Source: Dichelobacter nodosus
GTDB lineage: Bacteria; Pseudomonadota; Gammaproteobacteria; Beggiatoales; Beggiatoaceae
Assembly (NCBI GenBank): GCA_020720085.1
Contig: DYPE01000001.1
Span: forward strand, 21,231-85,230
DNA: 64,000 nt
Direction: 5' to 3'
The position numbers were made by a program, and so were the translations under genes. The notes under the pieces were generated by a model. The model searched no databases. It was given only the letters and a program-made list of their open reading frames with translations, and had not been told where the DNA came from. Below are positions 17,619 to 27,818 of this stretch, piece by piece (position 1 is the first letter of the stretch; each line of letters starts with the position of its first letter).

Positions 17619-19220
17619 TTAACGGCAATTTTCCGGGTCTAAAATGGTATTGTGCGCCAATGGTGTTTGAAATGGATAATCCAAAGTGTAATGCAAGCCA
17701 CGGCTTTCGCGCCGTTGTAGCGCACAGCGGATGATTAAATCCGCTACCAGCGCCAGATTGCGCAACTCGATTAAATCGCCAGTAACACGGAAATTGGCAT
17801 AATATTCATCAATTTCCTGCCTCAATAAATCCACCCGGTGCTTGGCGCGCTGTAAGCGCTTGGTGGTGCGCACGATGCCCACATAATCCCACATAAAGCG
17901 GCGCAACTCTTCCCAATTGTGCGAAACAACAACTTCTTCATCAGAATCAGTGACTTGACTTTCATCCCATGCGGGTAATCCAGCGGGCATCGTCACGTTG
18001 GGGTATTGATCTATGATGGCTTGGCTGGCAGCATGGGCGAATACCAAACATTCCAACAGCGAATTGCTGGCCATGCGGTTCGCGCCATGCAAGCCTGTGA
18101 ATGCCACTTCGCCGCAGGCGTATAACCCCTCCACATCGGTTTGGCCATTTATACCCGTGACCACACCGCCGCAGGTATAATGCGCGGCTGGCACCACGGG
18201 AATGGGGTCGTGGGTAATGTCCAGGCCCAATTCCAGGCAACGGGCGTAAATGTTGGGAAAATGGCTGAGAATAAAGTCCTCGGATTTATGGCTGATGTCC
18301 AGGTACACGCATTTTGCGCCCAAGCGCTTCATTTCATGGTCAATTGCGCGCGCCACAATGTCGCGCGGTGCCAGTTCTGCGCGCGGATCAAAGTGGTGAG
18401 CAAAGCGCGAACCGTCAGGCAATAGCAATTGCCCACCTTCGCCGCGCAAAGCTTCTGAAATTAAAAATGATTTGGCTTGTGGGTGGTAGAGGCAAGTAGG
18501 ATGAAATTGAATAAATTCCAAATTGGCCACTCGGCAGCCCGCGCGCCAGGCCATGGCAATGCCATCGCCGGTGGACACGTCAGGATTGGTGGTGTACAAA
18601 TACACCTTGCTCGCGCCGCCCGTGGCCAATACCACAAATTTGGCCGCAAACACCTCCACTTTGCCCGTGCGCCGGTTCAGCGCATATGCACCCAAGCAGC
18701 GGCGGTTATTGCGCAGCTTGAGCTTTGCCCCTGTAATCAAATCTAACGTAACATAATGCTCGAACAACTGCGTGTTGGATTGATTTTTTACTTGTGCAGC
18801 CAAAGTTTCGGTAATGGCGCGGCCCGTGGCATCTTCGGCATGAATCACGCGGCGATGCGAATGGCCACCCTCGCGGGTGAGATGATACGCCGCATTATTG
18901 TCCTCGCCAGGCAGGCGAGTGAACGGCACGCCGCGCTCAATCAGCCAACGGATGCGCGCTGGCCCTTCGGCCACCGTGAAGCGCACAATGTTGGCATCGC
19001 ACAGGCCCGCGCCCGCATTGAGCGTATCCTCAACATGCGATTCCAGCGAGTCCTTGGCATCCAATACTGCCGACACTCCGCCCTGGGCGTACAGCGAAGA
19101 ACCGGATTGCAGCTCAGTTTTGGATAAAATTGCAATAGTAAATTTATCGCCCAGCGCCAACGCAGTAGTTAAACCCGCCGCGCCGCTGCCAATAATTAAT
19201 ACATCGAAAAAGTGTGTCAT
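17619..19220 (-). CDS. nadB: L-aspartate oxidase
   Basis: A 533-residue FAD enzyme that makes iminoaspartate for NAD synthesis together with NadA. The FAD-binding start is [17 protein letters not shown]. The substrate-domain motifs include [20 protein letters not shown], and [20 protein letters not shown] is the typical fumarate reductase/NadB segment. Length matches E. coli NadB (540). nadA and nadC are not in the window. It is divergent from sufC with a 204-bp gap; NadA is an Fe-S enzyme, so closeness to the Suf genes may be meaningful. Confidence 0.96.
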   Translation of the reverse strand: MTHFFDVLIIGSGAAGLTTALALGDKFTIAILSKTELQSGSSLYAQGGVSAVLDAKDSLESHVEDTLNAGAGLCDANIVRFTVAEGPARIRWLIERGVPFTRLPGEDNNAAYHLTREGGHSHRRVIHAEDATGRAITETLAAQVKNQSNTQLFEHYVTLDLITGAKLKLRNNRRCLGAYALNRRTGKVEVFAAKFVVLATGGASKVYLYTTNPDVSTGDGIAMAWRAGCRVANLEFIQFHPTCLYHPQAKSFLISEALRGEGGQLLLPDGSRFAHHFDPRAELAPRDIVARAIDHEMKRLGAKCVYLDISHKSEDFILSHFPNIYARCLELGLDITHDPIPVVPAAHYTCGGVVTGINGQTDVEGLYACGEVAFTGLHGANRMASNSLLECLVFAHAASQAIIDQYPNVTMPAGLPAWDESQVTDSDEEVVVSHNWEELRRFMWDYVGIVRTTKRLQRAKHRVDLLRQEIDEYYANFRVTGDLIELRNLALVADLIIRCALQRRESRGLHYTLDYPFQTPLAHNTILDPENCR

Positions 19221-19288
19221 GATAGGCTGTCTCTTAGAAAAGTTGTGAGTGCTGATTGTAGGTAGATATGGCTGTCATGCGCAACAAC

Positions 19289-19321
19289 GCCCGCGTTCCG
19301 GGCTACGCCCGCGTTCCGGGC
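19289..19321 (+). repeat. Tandem pair of 15-bp mini-palindromes
   Basis: GCCCGCGTTCCGGGC occurs twice (19289-19303 and 19307-19321) with an 18-bp period, in the nadB-sufC divergent region. It is the same family as the units in hisE and the MepM-like gene. Confidence 0.75.
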
Positions 19322-19424
19322 CTTGGCGCACAATAATGCTATTGAAACCCAATGCGTCTGGCTCCATTGAAGAATCCAGTCGCGCAGCTTTTTAGCAAAA
19401 ACAAAATAACCGAGGAAAATCAAT

Positions 19425-20186
19425 ATGCTCACCATTACCAATCTACGGGTTTCCGTGGAGGGCAAGGAAATACTGAAAGGAATCAACCTTACCGTCAATC
19501 CGGGCGAGGTTCATGCCATCATGGGGCCGAATGGCTCGGGCAAAAGCACACTGGCCAATGTGTTGGCAGGTCGCGATGGCTACCAAGTCACAGCGGGCGA
19601 AGTGCAATTCAAGGGACAAAATCTGCTCGACATGGCACCCGAGCAACGCGCCCATGCTGGCGTGTTCTTGGCGTTTCAATATCCGGTGGAAATCCCGGGC
19701 GTGAGCAACGTCAATCTGCTCAAGGCAGCGCTCAATGCTGTGCGCCGTGCGCGCGGCGAAAACGAATTGGATGCGTTTGATTTTTTAGCGATGATTAAAA
19801 AAACCGTCAAAAAGGTAGAAATGAAAGAAGATTTTCTTTACCGCGCAGTGAACTCCGGCTTTTCCGGCGGCGAGAAAAAACGCAATGAAATTCTGCAAAT
19901 GGCAGTGCTCGAACCCTGCTTGGCCGTGTTGGATGAAACCGACTCCGGCTTAGACATTGATGCCTTGCGCATTGTGGCCAATGGCGTCAACAACCTACGC
20001 TCGCCCGAACGCGCCATGATTCTGGTCACGCATTACCAACGTCTGCTCGATTATATTCAGCCAGATTACGTACATGTGCTGGCCTATGGCAGCATGGTGC
20101 GTTCTGGCGGGCCAGAGTTGGCGCACGAACTAGAACGTACTGGATATGGCTGGATTGAATCCGCGCCAACCACGCCTGGAGCTTGA
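19425..20186 (+). CDS. sufC: Fe-S cluster assembly ATPase SufC
   Basis: A 253-residue soluble ABC-type ATPase of the SUF scaffold. Walker A is GPNGSGKST (34-42), the signature is FSGGEKKRNEILQM, and Walker B is CLAVLDETDSGLDIDAL. These last two blocks are diagnostic for SufC. It drives cluster assembly on a SufBC2D complex. sufD follows directly. sufB, sufS and sufE are not adjacent: upstream is divergent nadB and downstream is accessory DNA. Confidence 0.96.
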   Translation: MLTITNLRVSVEGKEILKGINLTVNPGEVHAIMGPNGSGKSTLANVLAGRDGYQVTAGEVQFKGQNLLDMAPEQRAHAGVFLAFQYPVEIPGVSNVNLLKAALNAVRRARGENELDAFDFLAMIKKTVKKVEMKEDFLYRAVNSGFSGGEKKRNEILQMAVLEPCLAVLDETDSGLDIDALRIVANGVNNLRSPERAMILVTHYQRLLDYIQPDYVHVLAYGSMVRSGGPELAHELERTGYGWIESAPTTPGA

Positions 20187-20188
20187 GC

Positions 20189-21556
20189 ATGGACAATCAA
20201 AACTGGATTGCGCCCTACCAAACAGCGCCCATGCCGGGCAGCGACATACCCTGGTTGGCCGCCCTGCGCGCTCAAGCACACGAGTTTTTCATCCACCACG
20301 GCCTGCCTAGCCGTCACGATGAAGACTGGAAATACTCCTCCCTGGCACAGTATGCCAACCAACCCATGCCGCCTGCCCCTGCGCCAACCACGGTCAACAG
20401 CACGTTACCCGCAGACTTAGCCTGGGCCGACTGCGCACGCCTGGTGTTCGTCGACGGCCATTGGCAACCACAGCTAAGCCATTGGCCGCAATTGCCTGAT
20501 GGCACAATCCTGTTGCCCCTAGCGCAAGCCCTGCAACAATGCCCAGAATGGCTGGCTCCGCACATACAGGCCCCCACAAACGCCATGGAAGCGCTTAATT
20601 TGGCGGGATTTTACGACGGCGTATTTTTACACTTGCCCGCGCACGCCAGCCTAGGCCAGCCCCTGCATCTACTGTTTCTCGCCACATCCCGTGCAGGCTT
20701 TGCCGCGCACCCGCGCTCGGTGATTGTCGCAGGCGAGCATAGCCAACTAGAATTGATTGAACATTACAGCGACTGGCCCGAACAACCAACCAAACCAAAC
20801 ACCACGCCCGGCCCATGGGTCAACGCAGTGTTGGAACTTCATGCTGGCGCTGGCAGCCAAATCACCCACTACCGCATTCAAGAAAGCCGCGCCAGTGTAC
20901 AAGCCGCGCACCTGGCGCTATACCAACAGCAAGACAGCCGCTTGATTTCCCATGCGCTCCTGCTGGGCAACGGCCCGCATCTGCGCAACAGCATTCACTG
21001 CCGCCTCGACGGCACCGGCGCACAGTGCGAACTGTACGGCCTCAGCGCATTGGACGGCACCAGCCGCGCCGACAGCCACACCCGCATTGAACACAATCAC
21101 CCCCACTGCACCAGCCGCCAATTCTACAAAGCCGTGGCCGCCGACCACGCCAAAGCCATTTTCACAGGCCGTGTGGTAGTACAACCCGACGCGTGCCAAA
21201 CCGTTGCCCGCCAAACCAGCCACAACCTGCTGCTCAGCCGTCAGGCCGAAGCCAATGCCAGGCCGCAATTAGAAATTTTAGCCTCGGACGTGCAATGCAG
21301 CCACGGTGCCACAGTGGGCCAATTAGACGAAACCGCGTTGTTTTACCTACAATCGCGCGGCATACCCCGGGCAGCGGCCAGCGATTTGCTGGTGTATGGT
21401 TTTGCCGAGGAAATTCTCGACCTAATTACCCAGCCTACCTTACGCGCACGTCTGCAAACGTGCATGTTGCGCCACCTGCCACAATCCGCCGCATTTTTCA
21501 AGGGAATTGAAAAAGAACGCGCGGCAACCGCCGAATGTGTCGCGATTGTTCCTTAA
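20189..21556 (+). CDS. sufD: Fe-S cluster assembly protein SufD
   Basis: A 455-residue SufB/SufD-family beta-helix protein. The start region holds LPSRHDEDWKYSSLAQY, typical of SufD. The C-terminal half has CQLYGL-like ECELYGLSALDG and HCTSRQFYKAV, then SDVQCSHGATVGQLDETALFY with the family's conserved His and acidic residues. A TTG two codons up (20183) would overlap the sufC stop; the ATG at 20189 with GGAGC at a proper distance is preferred. Partner of SufC, normally with SufB. Confidence 0.92.
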   Translation: MDNQNWIAPYQTAPMPGSDIPWLAALRAQAHEFFIHHGLPSRHDEDWKYSSLAQYANQPMPPAPAPTTVNSTLPADLAWADCARLVFVDGHWQPQLSHWPQLPDGTILLPLAQALQQCPEWLAPHIQAPTNAMEALNLAGFYDGVFLHLPAHASLGQPLHLLFLATSRAGFAAHPRSVIVAGEHSQLELIEHYSDWPEQPTKPNTTPGPWVNAVLELHAGAGSQITHYRIQESRASVQAAHLALYQQQDSRLISHALLLGNGPHLRNSIHCRLDGTGAQCELYGLSALDGTSRADSHTRIEHNHPHCTSRQFYKAVAADHAKAIFTGRVVVQPDACQTVARQTSHNLLLSRQAEANARPQLEILASDVQCSHGATVGQLDETALFYLQSRGIPRAAASDLLVYGFAEEILDLITQPTLRARLQTCMLRHLPQSAAFFKGIEKERAATAECVAIVP

Positions 21557-21776
21557 CTTGAATCGCTTTAACCCGACTTAGACACCTACTAGGTGTAAAA
21601 AATTACGCCTTTTTGGGTGTCTAATTCATGTTATGCGTAGCATACCAATCAGCCATTCCCGCTGGGAGTGGTCGTGATGCCAGGCATCCCCGGTCGCATT
21701 ATAACTAATTGATAAAATAGCTTGTATTTTTGCAACTTAGTGTGCACTAATATTCTAATATACATTTAACGTCAAT
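21557..21776. other. Intergenic stretch with a repeat, no gene
   Basis: 220 bp after sufD. TAGACACC at 21578-21585 and GGTGTCTA at 21616-21623 (ACACC also recurs within) form an inverted repeat with a T-run, a possible sufD terminator. The 32-bp repeat copy 2 is at 21651-21682. No coding signal seen. Confidence 0.4.
21651..21682 (+). repeat. 32-bp dispersed repeat, copy 2
   Basis: Same unit as 14769-14800 with three differences, same orientation. Both copies border fragments of defence-type genes (Mrr fragment; EAD-STAND fragment). Confidence 0.7.
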
Positions 21777-21925
21777 ATGTTATGTGATCTCGACCGGGAA
21801 CGGCTGCCCCCCCAACCCCAGCGCGAAGCCGAATTTAGCGCCTGGGCAGAAGCCTCCAAAGCGCACTCGAAATTGCAAATACCCTAGCATTTAGCGACTA
21901 TTTGCAGCATTATTTAGCCAGCTAA
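21777..21925 (+). pseudogene. Remnant C-terminal gene fragment with a frameshift
   Basis: Codons from 21777 read MLCDLDRERLPPQPQREAEF and then SAWAEASKAHSK before a TAG at 21885. A neighbouring frame picks up as LEIANTLAFSDYLQHYLAS and stops at 21923. Joined by one frameshift, they look like the tail of a protein whose body is lost. I do not recognise the family. Confidence 0.35.
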
Positions 21926-21996
21926 GCAGCGGGGCGTGCCCCCGTGCAACCGGCATTCATGTCAAACCAGCGTCGTCCCGCCAATACGGATTCTTT

Positions 21997-22632
21997 ATGC
22001 ACGACTCAAACACTCTGCTCGACACACTCAAACACTTGCCAGCAGCAGTTTTTGAAGAAATTTTGCTCAAATTCGAGATGCCCACAGGTCTATGCCGCAA
22101 AGAAGTCACGCAGACACAACAAGCTATTGATTTAATTAAATTTGCTAAAGCGCAAAACCGCCTGTCCGAACTCGCCGCTTTAGTGCCGCAAAAAACCACG
22201 CAAAACAATGAAAACCCACAGTTTTTCCTGCTGCCTAGTGGATTTAAGCCCAATCCCTATTTCACGCAGCGCGACGCAGTGCTGGCGACGCTGGCGCGTC
22301 GGCTGCAAACTCAACGGCGCGTCGCTTTGTGTGGTTTGGGCGGCATGGGAAAAACACAAATTGCGTTACATTACGCGCATTTACATTGCGCAAAATACCG
22401 TGCGGTGCTGTGGGTGTCGACGGACAGCCCGCAACGCTTGCAGGCGGAATTAGCGGGATTGGCTGAACCTTTGAGTTTGCCGACCGCGCAAGAACAAGCG
22501 TTGAATGTGCGGCAAGTATTGAACTGGTTAAGTGAGGAAGATTTAATGATTTGCGACAATGCCGACGACGCAGAAGCCATTGACGCGCTGAAAAGCCATC
22601 TGCCCGCCCGCAAGTGCTGCTCCAAACTATAG
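21997..22632 (+). pseudogene. EAD-STAND (NB-ARC) NTPase, truncated by the IS3 element
   Basis: 211 codons survive. Residues about 5-65 (TLKHLPAAVFEEILLKFEMP, then QAIDLIKFAKAQNRLSELAA) match the effector-associated domain 1 pattern, a death-like adaptor domain. A P-loop follows: RRVALCGLGGMGKTQIALHY (Walker A near 115) and DLMICDNADDAEAI (Walker B). The FTQRDAVLATLARRL lead-in and these motifs are NB-ARC/STAND features. The helical arm and the superstructure-forming repeats are missing because the reading frame stops at the IS boundary. Just before the IS the +1 frame (PQVLLQT) resembles the expected strand better, so a frameshift may precede the insertion. Family members act in prokaryotic immunity and signalling with EAD-matched effectors; this copy is probably dead. 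Confidence 0.7.
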
Positions 22633-22751
22633 TGGACCCCATAGTCAAGACAGTTTTCTCACGAGTTTAAGCTGTCTGTGCCACTTCATCCGCAGCAGAA
22701 CAGCGCTGCCTTGTTTTTTCGTTAGAAATCGTATTCGACTGCCTGGGGTAC

Positions 22752-23600
22752 TTATCCACAATCATCGCGCCCCCCCTCGGCGCTTTTGTACACCCTGTCA
22801 GGCGTCAGGTTGCCCAGTGACTGGTGGGGGCGCTCGCGGTTGTAGAATACAAAATACGCTGTCAGCCCCAAAGTCAGGCTACCCATGTCGCCATAGCCTT
22901 TCAGGTAAATATCCTCATACTTGAGCGTCCGCCACAGTCGCTCGACGAAAATATTGTCCAGTGCCCGCCCTCGTCCGTCCATGCTGATCGCGATGCCTTC
23001 GCGCTTGAGCGCATCGGTGAATGCCGTACTGGTGAACTGCGAACCCTGATCGCTGTTGAACACCTCCGGTTGACCGTACTGCCTCAGCGCATCCTCCAGA
23101 CAGTCCACGCAGAACGCGGCATCCATGCTGTTACTCAAGCGCCAGCTCAACACCTTGCGACTGTACCAGTCGATAATCGCCACCAAATAGGCAAAGCCCC
23201 GTGCCAGGCGAACATACGTGATATCCGTGCTCCAAACCTGATTGGGGCGTACCACTTCGACCCCTCGCAACAGGTAAGGGTAAACTTTGTGTTCAGGGTG
23301 CCCCTGGCTGGTATTGGGGCCAGGGGCCATACCGGCCAGGCCCATTTGCCGCATCAAGCGTTGCACCCGCTTGCGATTGACCGAGTACCCTTGCCCGTGT
23401 TTAGGTACACAACCATTCGCCGGCTGCCGTAAAAGGGGCGGCGTGTGTACTCCTCGTCCATCAAGCGGCATAGCATCAGCTCGACATCATCGACTTCCAG
23501 GGTCTTTGAGCGGGCATAGACGCCTGCACGATTGACCGATGCCAGCGCACACTGGCGCACCACCGATAGCTCATCCTGTGGGTCTATCCAGCCGCGCCGC
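22752..23600 (-). pseudogene. IS3-family transposase OrfB, frameshifted
   Basis: DDE integrase core with all three catalytic acids: Asp in WSTDITYVRL, Asp in FNSDQGSQFT and Glu in NIFVERLWRT. It ends with REGRPH-type YNRERPHQSLGNLTPDRVY. The N-terminal part (RRGWIDPQDELSVVRQCALA to YGSRRMVVYLN) is in another frame. One nucleotide is missing near 23403, between MVVYL and KHGQGYSVNRK. The element therefore cannot make a full transposase by itself unless this is a sequencing error. Confidence 0.85.
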
Positions 23601-23627
23601 GTTACGACAGGCTGAGACCGGACTTTT

Positions 23628-23649
23628 GCTTCGACAGGCTCAGCACAAG
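23628..23649 (+). repeat. CTTCGACARGCTCAG repeat, copy 2, inside the IS3 element
   Basis: A 22-nt unit beginning GCTTCGACAGGCTCAG lies between TTTT (23624-23627) and TTTTT (23650-23654). Removing it would rejoin a nine-base A tract on the coding strand where IS3 elements have their orfA/orfB slippery site. The identical 22 nt are at 48569-48590. Confidence 0.75.
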
Positions 23650-23924
23650 TTTTTCAACCACTCCAACTCCATTTTCAGCCTGCCTATCTCGCTGTAGAGT
23701 CGTTCTGGCTGCTCGTGCTCCACCGCCGGCGTGGGACCTCGCTTTCTCTCAAAGAGCTGCTTGGCATCCTCTTGGATGGCTTTCTTCCACTGGCCAACCT
23801 GGATCGGGTGGACGCCATATTCCTGGCCGATTTCATTAATCGTTTTCACCCCCTTCAGGGCCTCAAGGCCCACTTTGGCCTTGAACTCCGGGCTGTGAAC
23901 CTTGCGCTTCTTTTTCTCACTCAC
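23640..23924 (-). CDS. IS3-family transposase OrfA (helix-turn-helix)
   Basis: A 94-residue protein: HSPEFKAKVGLEALKG, an HTH (INEIGQEYGVHPIQVGQWKK), then a leucine-zipper-like helix (RLYSEIGRLKMELEWLK). The last residues NLC and the stop codon are supplied by the inserted 22-nt repeat. OrfA normally binds the TIRs and, by -1 frameshifting, fuses to OrfB; the split slippery tract makes that fusion unlikely here. Confidence 0.85.
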   Translation of the reverse strand: MSEKKKRKVHSPEFKAKVGLEALKGVKTINEIGQEYGVHPIQVGQWKKAIQEDAKQLFERKRGPTPAVEHEQPERLYSEIGRLKMELEWLKNLC

Positions 23925-23991
23925 AAGCTGCTCCTTTCATCTCTGGCAACAGCTTAACCTATTGTCTGGAATATGGGGTCCACTATAGTGT

Positions 23992-24783
23992 TTATTCTGC
24001 TGCCAGCATGGCCATGCCCATGATGTGATACCCCGCGTCTACATACACAATTTCGCCGGTGATGCCGGAGGCTAAATCAGAGCACAAAAATGCGGCCACG
24101 TTGCCCACTTCTTCAATGGTAACATTGCGTTGCAGCGGGGAGTTCTTTTCACCATATTCCAGCATTTTCTTGAAATCGCCAATGCCAGACGCGGCCAGCG
24201 TGCGGATGGGGCCAGCCGACACTGCATTGACGCGAATGCCCTCGCGGCCCAAACTGTGTGCCATGTAACGCACATTGGCTTCTAAACTGGCTTTAGCCAG
24301 GCCCATGACGTTGTAATTGGGAATCGCTCGTTCGGCACCCAAATAACTCAGGGTCAGCAGTGCGCCGTTGCGGCCTTGCATCATGGGCCGCGCACGTTGG
24401 GCCAGCGCGGTGAAGCTGTAGGAACTCACGTCATGCGCCAGTGCGAAATTTTCGCGTGTGGTGGCAGTAACAAAGTCGCCTTCGAGCGCTTCTTTGGTTA
24501 CATAAGCAGCAGAATGGATGACAATATCCACGCCATCCCAGGTTTGTCCCAGGCTGGCAAAGAGTGCGTCGATTTCTGCATCTTGGCGCAAGTCACAAGG
24601 AAACACCAGGGTAGAACCGCAAGCTTGCGCTTGTTTTGTTACACGCTCTTGCAGTTTGTCATTCTGATAGGTAAACGCCAATTCCGCGCCTTCGCGCGCC
24701 ATGGCTTCGGCAATGCCCGTGGCAATGGATCGATTGCTCGCCACGCCCACAATCAACGCGCGTTTTCCACTTAAAAAACCCAT
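23992..24783 (-). CDS. fabI: Enoyl-[acyl-carrier-protein] reductase (NADH)
   Basis: A 263-residue SDR-type enzyme of the last step of fatty-acid elongation. It opens [20 protein letters not shown] (NADH-binding). The catalytic Tyr-x6-Lys is in [24 protein letters not shown], and the [13 protein letters not shown] loop is the FabI substrate loop that triclosan contacts. Length matches E. coli FabI (262). AGGAG site before the start. The IS3 element abuts its 3' end without touching the coding sequence. Confidence 0.96.
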   Translation of the reverse strand: MGFLSGKRALIVGVASNRSIATGIAEAMAREGAELAFTYQNDKLQERVTKQAQACGSTLVFPCDLRQDAEIDALFASLGQTWDGVDIVIHSAAYVTKEALEGDFVTATTRENFALAHDVSSYSFTALAQRARPMMQGRNGALLTLSYLGAERAIPNYNVMGLAKASLEANVRYMAHSLGREGIRVNAVSAGPIRTLAASGIGDFKKMLEYGEKNSPLQRNVTIEEVGNVAAFLCSDLASGITGEIVYVDAGYHIMGMAMLAAE

Positions 24784-24908
24784 GATATTGTTCTCCTGCG
24801 AATTTCCTAGTCGTAGTAATGGTAGCCCTGCGCGGGGCAGGCGTTGGCAACATACCGTATAATGCCCGCTATCTGCAAGCCCATCTCAGGCAGAGGCGTA
24901 GATTCAAC

Positions 24909-27716
24909 CTACAGCGCCGCGATGCGCTGGCGCTGCGCGGCAAGGTTTACCTGGGCCGCGCGCAGGTCGGCTACTTTGGCCTGTTCTTTGGCCACGATGT
25001 CCGCTGGTGCGCCAGCAAGAAAATTGGCATTGTCGAGTTTACCGGCGATTTTGGCCAGCTCCTTGTCCAGTTTGCTGATTTCCTTATCTAAACGTGCCAG
25101 TTCGGCGTTTTTGTCAATAAACCCAGACAGCGGAATCAGCACGTGCATGTCGCCCACCAGGCTCATGGCCGATTCTGGCGCATCCTCGCCATCCGCGACC
25201 CATTCCAACGATGCCAGGCGTGCCAAATTGAGTAAAAACGCGCGATTAGCGGCCACGCGCTGGCGGTCTTGTTCCGTGCCGTGGCTGAGCAGCACGGGCA
25301 GCGGTTTGCCGGGCGCGATGTCCATTTCAGCGCGGATGCGGCGCACGCCAAGAATCACGTGCTGAATCCAGGCGATTTCTGCTTCGGCGTCCGCGTCGTG
25401 TTTGGTGGCGTCCGCTTGCGGATAGGGTTGCAGCATGAGGGTGGGGCCGGATTTGCCTGCCAGCGGCGCGATGCGTTGCCACAGAGTTTCAGTGATGTAG
25501 GGCATGATGGGGTGCAATAGGCGCAACAGCGCTTCTAGCACGCGCACCAGGGTGCGGCGCGTGCCGCGTTGCAGCGCATCCGGCGTGGCATCGTTGGTGA
25601 GCACGGGTTTGGACAGTTCCAAATACCAGTCGCAGTATTCGTTCCAGGTGAATTCGTACAGTGCGGTGGCCATCAAATCAAAGCGGTATTGGCCGACGTG
25701 TTGCGTTACTTCGTCTTCCACTTGCTGCAAGCGCGAGATGATCCAGCGATCCGCCAGGGTCAGTTCCACAGGGGCCGCCGGGTCAAGTCCGGTGTCGTGG
25801 TTTTCGGTGTTCATCACTACGTAGCGGCTGGCGTTCCATAACTTATTGCAAAAATTACGGTATCCGGCAATGCGTCCACTGTGAAAATTGATGTCGCGCC
25901 CAGTGGTGGCCAGCGCGGCAAAGGTGAAACGCAGCGCGTCCGCGCCGTAGGCGGCGATGCCTTCGGGGAATTCCTTGCGCGTGGCACGTTCGATTTTGGG
26001 GGCCATGTCTGGTTGCATTAGGCCGCTGGTGCGTTTTTGTACCAGCGTTTCTAAGTCAATGCCATTGATTAAATCCAGCGGGTCCAGCACGTTGCCCTTG
26101 GATTTGGACATTTTGTTGCCTTCAGCGTCGCGTACCAGGCCGTGGATATACACTTGGCGGAACGGCACTTCGTCCATGAATTTTATGCCCATCATAATCA
26201 TGCGCGCTACCCAGAAGAAAATGATGTCAAAGCCCGTGACCAACACGCTGGTGGGATAGAATTTTTGCAGCCGTGCGGTTTGCTGCGGCCAGCCCAGGGT
26301 GGAGAATGGCCACAACGCCGAGGAAAACCAGGTGTCGAGCACGTCGTGATCCTGTGTGAGCGTGTCGCCTGGCGCAATGGCATATTTTTCACGCACTTCC
26401 TGTTCGGAACGGCCCACGTATACCGCACCGGATTCGTCATACCAGGCCGGAATGCGGTGGCCCCACCAAATTTGGCGGGAAATACACCAATCTTGAATGT
26501 TTTCCAGCCATTGGAAATAGGTTTTTTCCCAGTTTTCGGGCACGAATTGGATGCGGCCCTCGCGCACTGCGGCCAGCGCGGGGCGCACAATTGCGGCCAA
26601 GCCGCCGGGTCGGCCATCGGCTTGGGTGTCGCGTGTCAAATCCACAAACCACTGGTCGGTGAGATACGGTTCAATAATGGCATGGCTGCGGTCGCCGCGC
26701 GGGGCCATGAGTTTGTGCGGCTCGATTTTGTCAATCAGGCCCAATTCTTCCAAATCGCTGACAATCCGTTTGCGCGCTACGAAACGATCCAGGCCGCGAT
26801 ACGCTTCCGGTGCTTGTTCATTGATTTTGGCATCAACGGTAAAAATATTAATGATCGGTAAATCATGGCGCTGGCCCATGGCATAGTCGTTGTGGTCATG
26901 CGCGGGGGTGATTTTGACGCAGCCCGTGCCAAAGGTCATGTCCACGTAATCGTCGGCAATAATCGGAATTTCGCGCTTGGTGAGTGGCAGGCGTATAGTT
27001 TTGCCGATCAGCGCTTGATAGCGCGGATCGTCGGGATGCACCGCCACTGCGGTGTCGCCGAGCATGGTTTCCGGGCGGGTGGTGGCCACCACCAGATGGC
27101 CGCTGCCATCGGTCAACGGGTAGCGCATGTGCCACAAAAAGCCGTTTTCCTCGCTGGCCACCACTTCCAAATCCGACACCGCTGTGTGTAGCACGGGATC
27201 CCAGTTGACCAGGCGTTTGCCGCGATAAATCAAGCCTTCGTCGTACAAGCGCACAAACACTTCCTTCACTGCGTCCGACAGGCCGTCGTCCATGGTGAAG
27301 CGTTCGCTGTCCCAGTCCACCGACGCGCCCATGCTGCGCAACTGGCGAGTAATCGCGCCGCCGGATTGCGCTTTCCACTCCCACACCTTGGCGATAAACG
27401 CTTCGCGGCCCAAATCATGGCGGCTTTTCCCCACGCTGGCCAATTGCCGTTCCACCACCATTTGCGTAGCAATGCCCGCGTGATCCGTGCCCACTTGCCA
27501 CAGCGTGTCAAAGCCGCGCATCCGGTGGTAACGGGTGAGAATATCCATGATGGTGTCTTGGAACGCATGGCCCATGTGCAGGGTGCCTGTGACATTGGGC
27601 GGCGGAATCATGATGCAATACGGCGCGCCCTCGCCATGCGGCGCAAACCAGCCCTGGGTTTCCCAGGTTTGATACAAAGAGGATTCAATCGCTTGCGGGT
27701 CGTAGGTTTTGTCCAT
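24909..27716 (-). CDS. valS: Valyl-tRNA synthetase
   Basis: A 935-residue class I synthetase. The HIGH-type motif is [15 protein letters not shown] and the KMSKS loop is [14 protein letters not shown]. The editing (CP1) domain lies between, with [19 protein letters not shown]. The anticodon-binding domain follows, and the C-terminal coiled coil ([19 protein letters not shown]) is the ValRS tRNA-binding arm. Typical length. It follows the three-gene cassette on the same strand after 102 bp. Confidence 0.97.
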   Translation of the reverse strand: MDKTYDPQAIESSLYQTWETQGWFAPHGEGAPYCIMIPPPNVTGTLHMGHAFQDTIMDILTRYHRMRGFDTLWQVGTDHAGIATQMVVERQLASVGKSRHDLGREAFIAKVWEWKAQSGGAITRQLRSMGASVDWDSERFTMDDGLSDAVKEVFVRLYDEGLIYRGKRLVNWDPVLHTAVSDLEVVASEENGFLWHMRYPLTDGSGHLVVATTRPETMLGDTAVAVHPDDPRYQALIGKTIRLPLTKREIPIIADDYVDMTFGTGCVKITPAHDHNDYAMGQRHDLPIINIFTVDAKINEQAPEAYRGLDRFVARKRIVSDLEELGLIDKIEPHKLMAPRGDRSHAIIEPYLTDQWFVDLTRDTQADGRPGGLAAIVRPALAAVREGRIQFVPENWEKTYFQWLENIQDWCISRQIWWGHRIPAWYDESGAVYVGRSEQEVREKYAIAPGDTLTQDHDVLDTWFSSALWPFSTLGWPQQTARLQKFYPTSVLVTGFDIIFFWVARMIMMGIKFMDEVPFRQVYIHGLVRDAEGNKMSKSKGNVLDPLDLINGIDLETLVQKRTSGLMQPDMAPKIERATRKEFPEGIAAYGADALRFTFAALATTGRDINFHSGRIAGYRNFCNKLWNASRYVVMNTENHDTGLDPAAPVELTLADRWIISRLQQVEDEVTQHVGQYRFDLMATALYEFTWNEYCDWYLELSKPVLTNDATPDALQRGTRRTLVRVLEALLRLLHPIMPYITETLWQRIAPLAGKSGPTLMLQPYPQADATKHDADAEAEIAWIQHVILGVRRIRAEMDIAPGKPLPVLLSHGTEQDRQRVAANRAFLLNLARLASLEWVADGEDAPESAMSLVGDMHVLIPLSGFIDKNAELARLDKEISKLDKELAKIAGKLDNANFLAGAPADIVAKEQAKVADLRAAQVNLAAQRQRIAAL

Positions 27717-27818
27717 GGTGTTGGTGTCTGCTCATGTAAAAGTTGTGTTTTATCATTGGGGCGTCCGGTGATCCGATGCGCTATAGCACAGCACATTGCC
27801 GCCTGGCCAAGCGCACGG

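Larger units (their letters stand above)
22633..23982 (-). mobile_element. IS3-family insertion sequence, about 1350 bp
   Basis: Imperfect terminal inverted repeats: TGGACCCCATAGTCAAGACA at the left and, on the other strand, TGGACCCCATATTCCAGACA at the right; 19 of the outer 22 positions match. The ends begin TG and finish CA. CTATAG flanks both sides, but because it is a palindrome it may be extra TIR sequence or a 6-bp target duplication. The element carries orfA and a broken orfB on the minus strand. It cuts off the STAND gene and ends 10 bp before the fabI stop. Confidence 0.88.

Noticed and set aside
24857..24862. TATAAT between valS and fabI on the plus strand
   Set aside because: No plus-strand gene follows and no -35 element is present at a proper distance.
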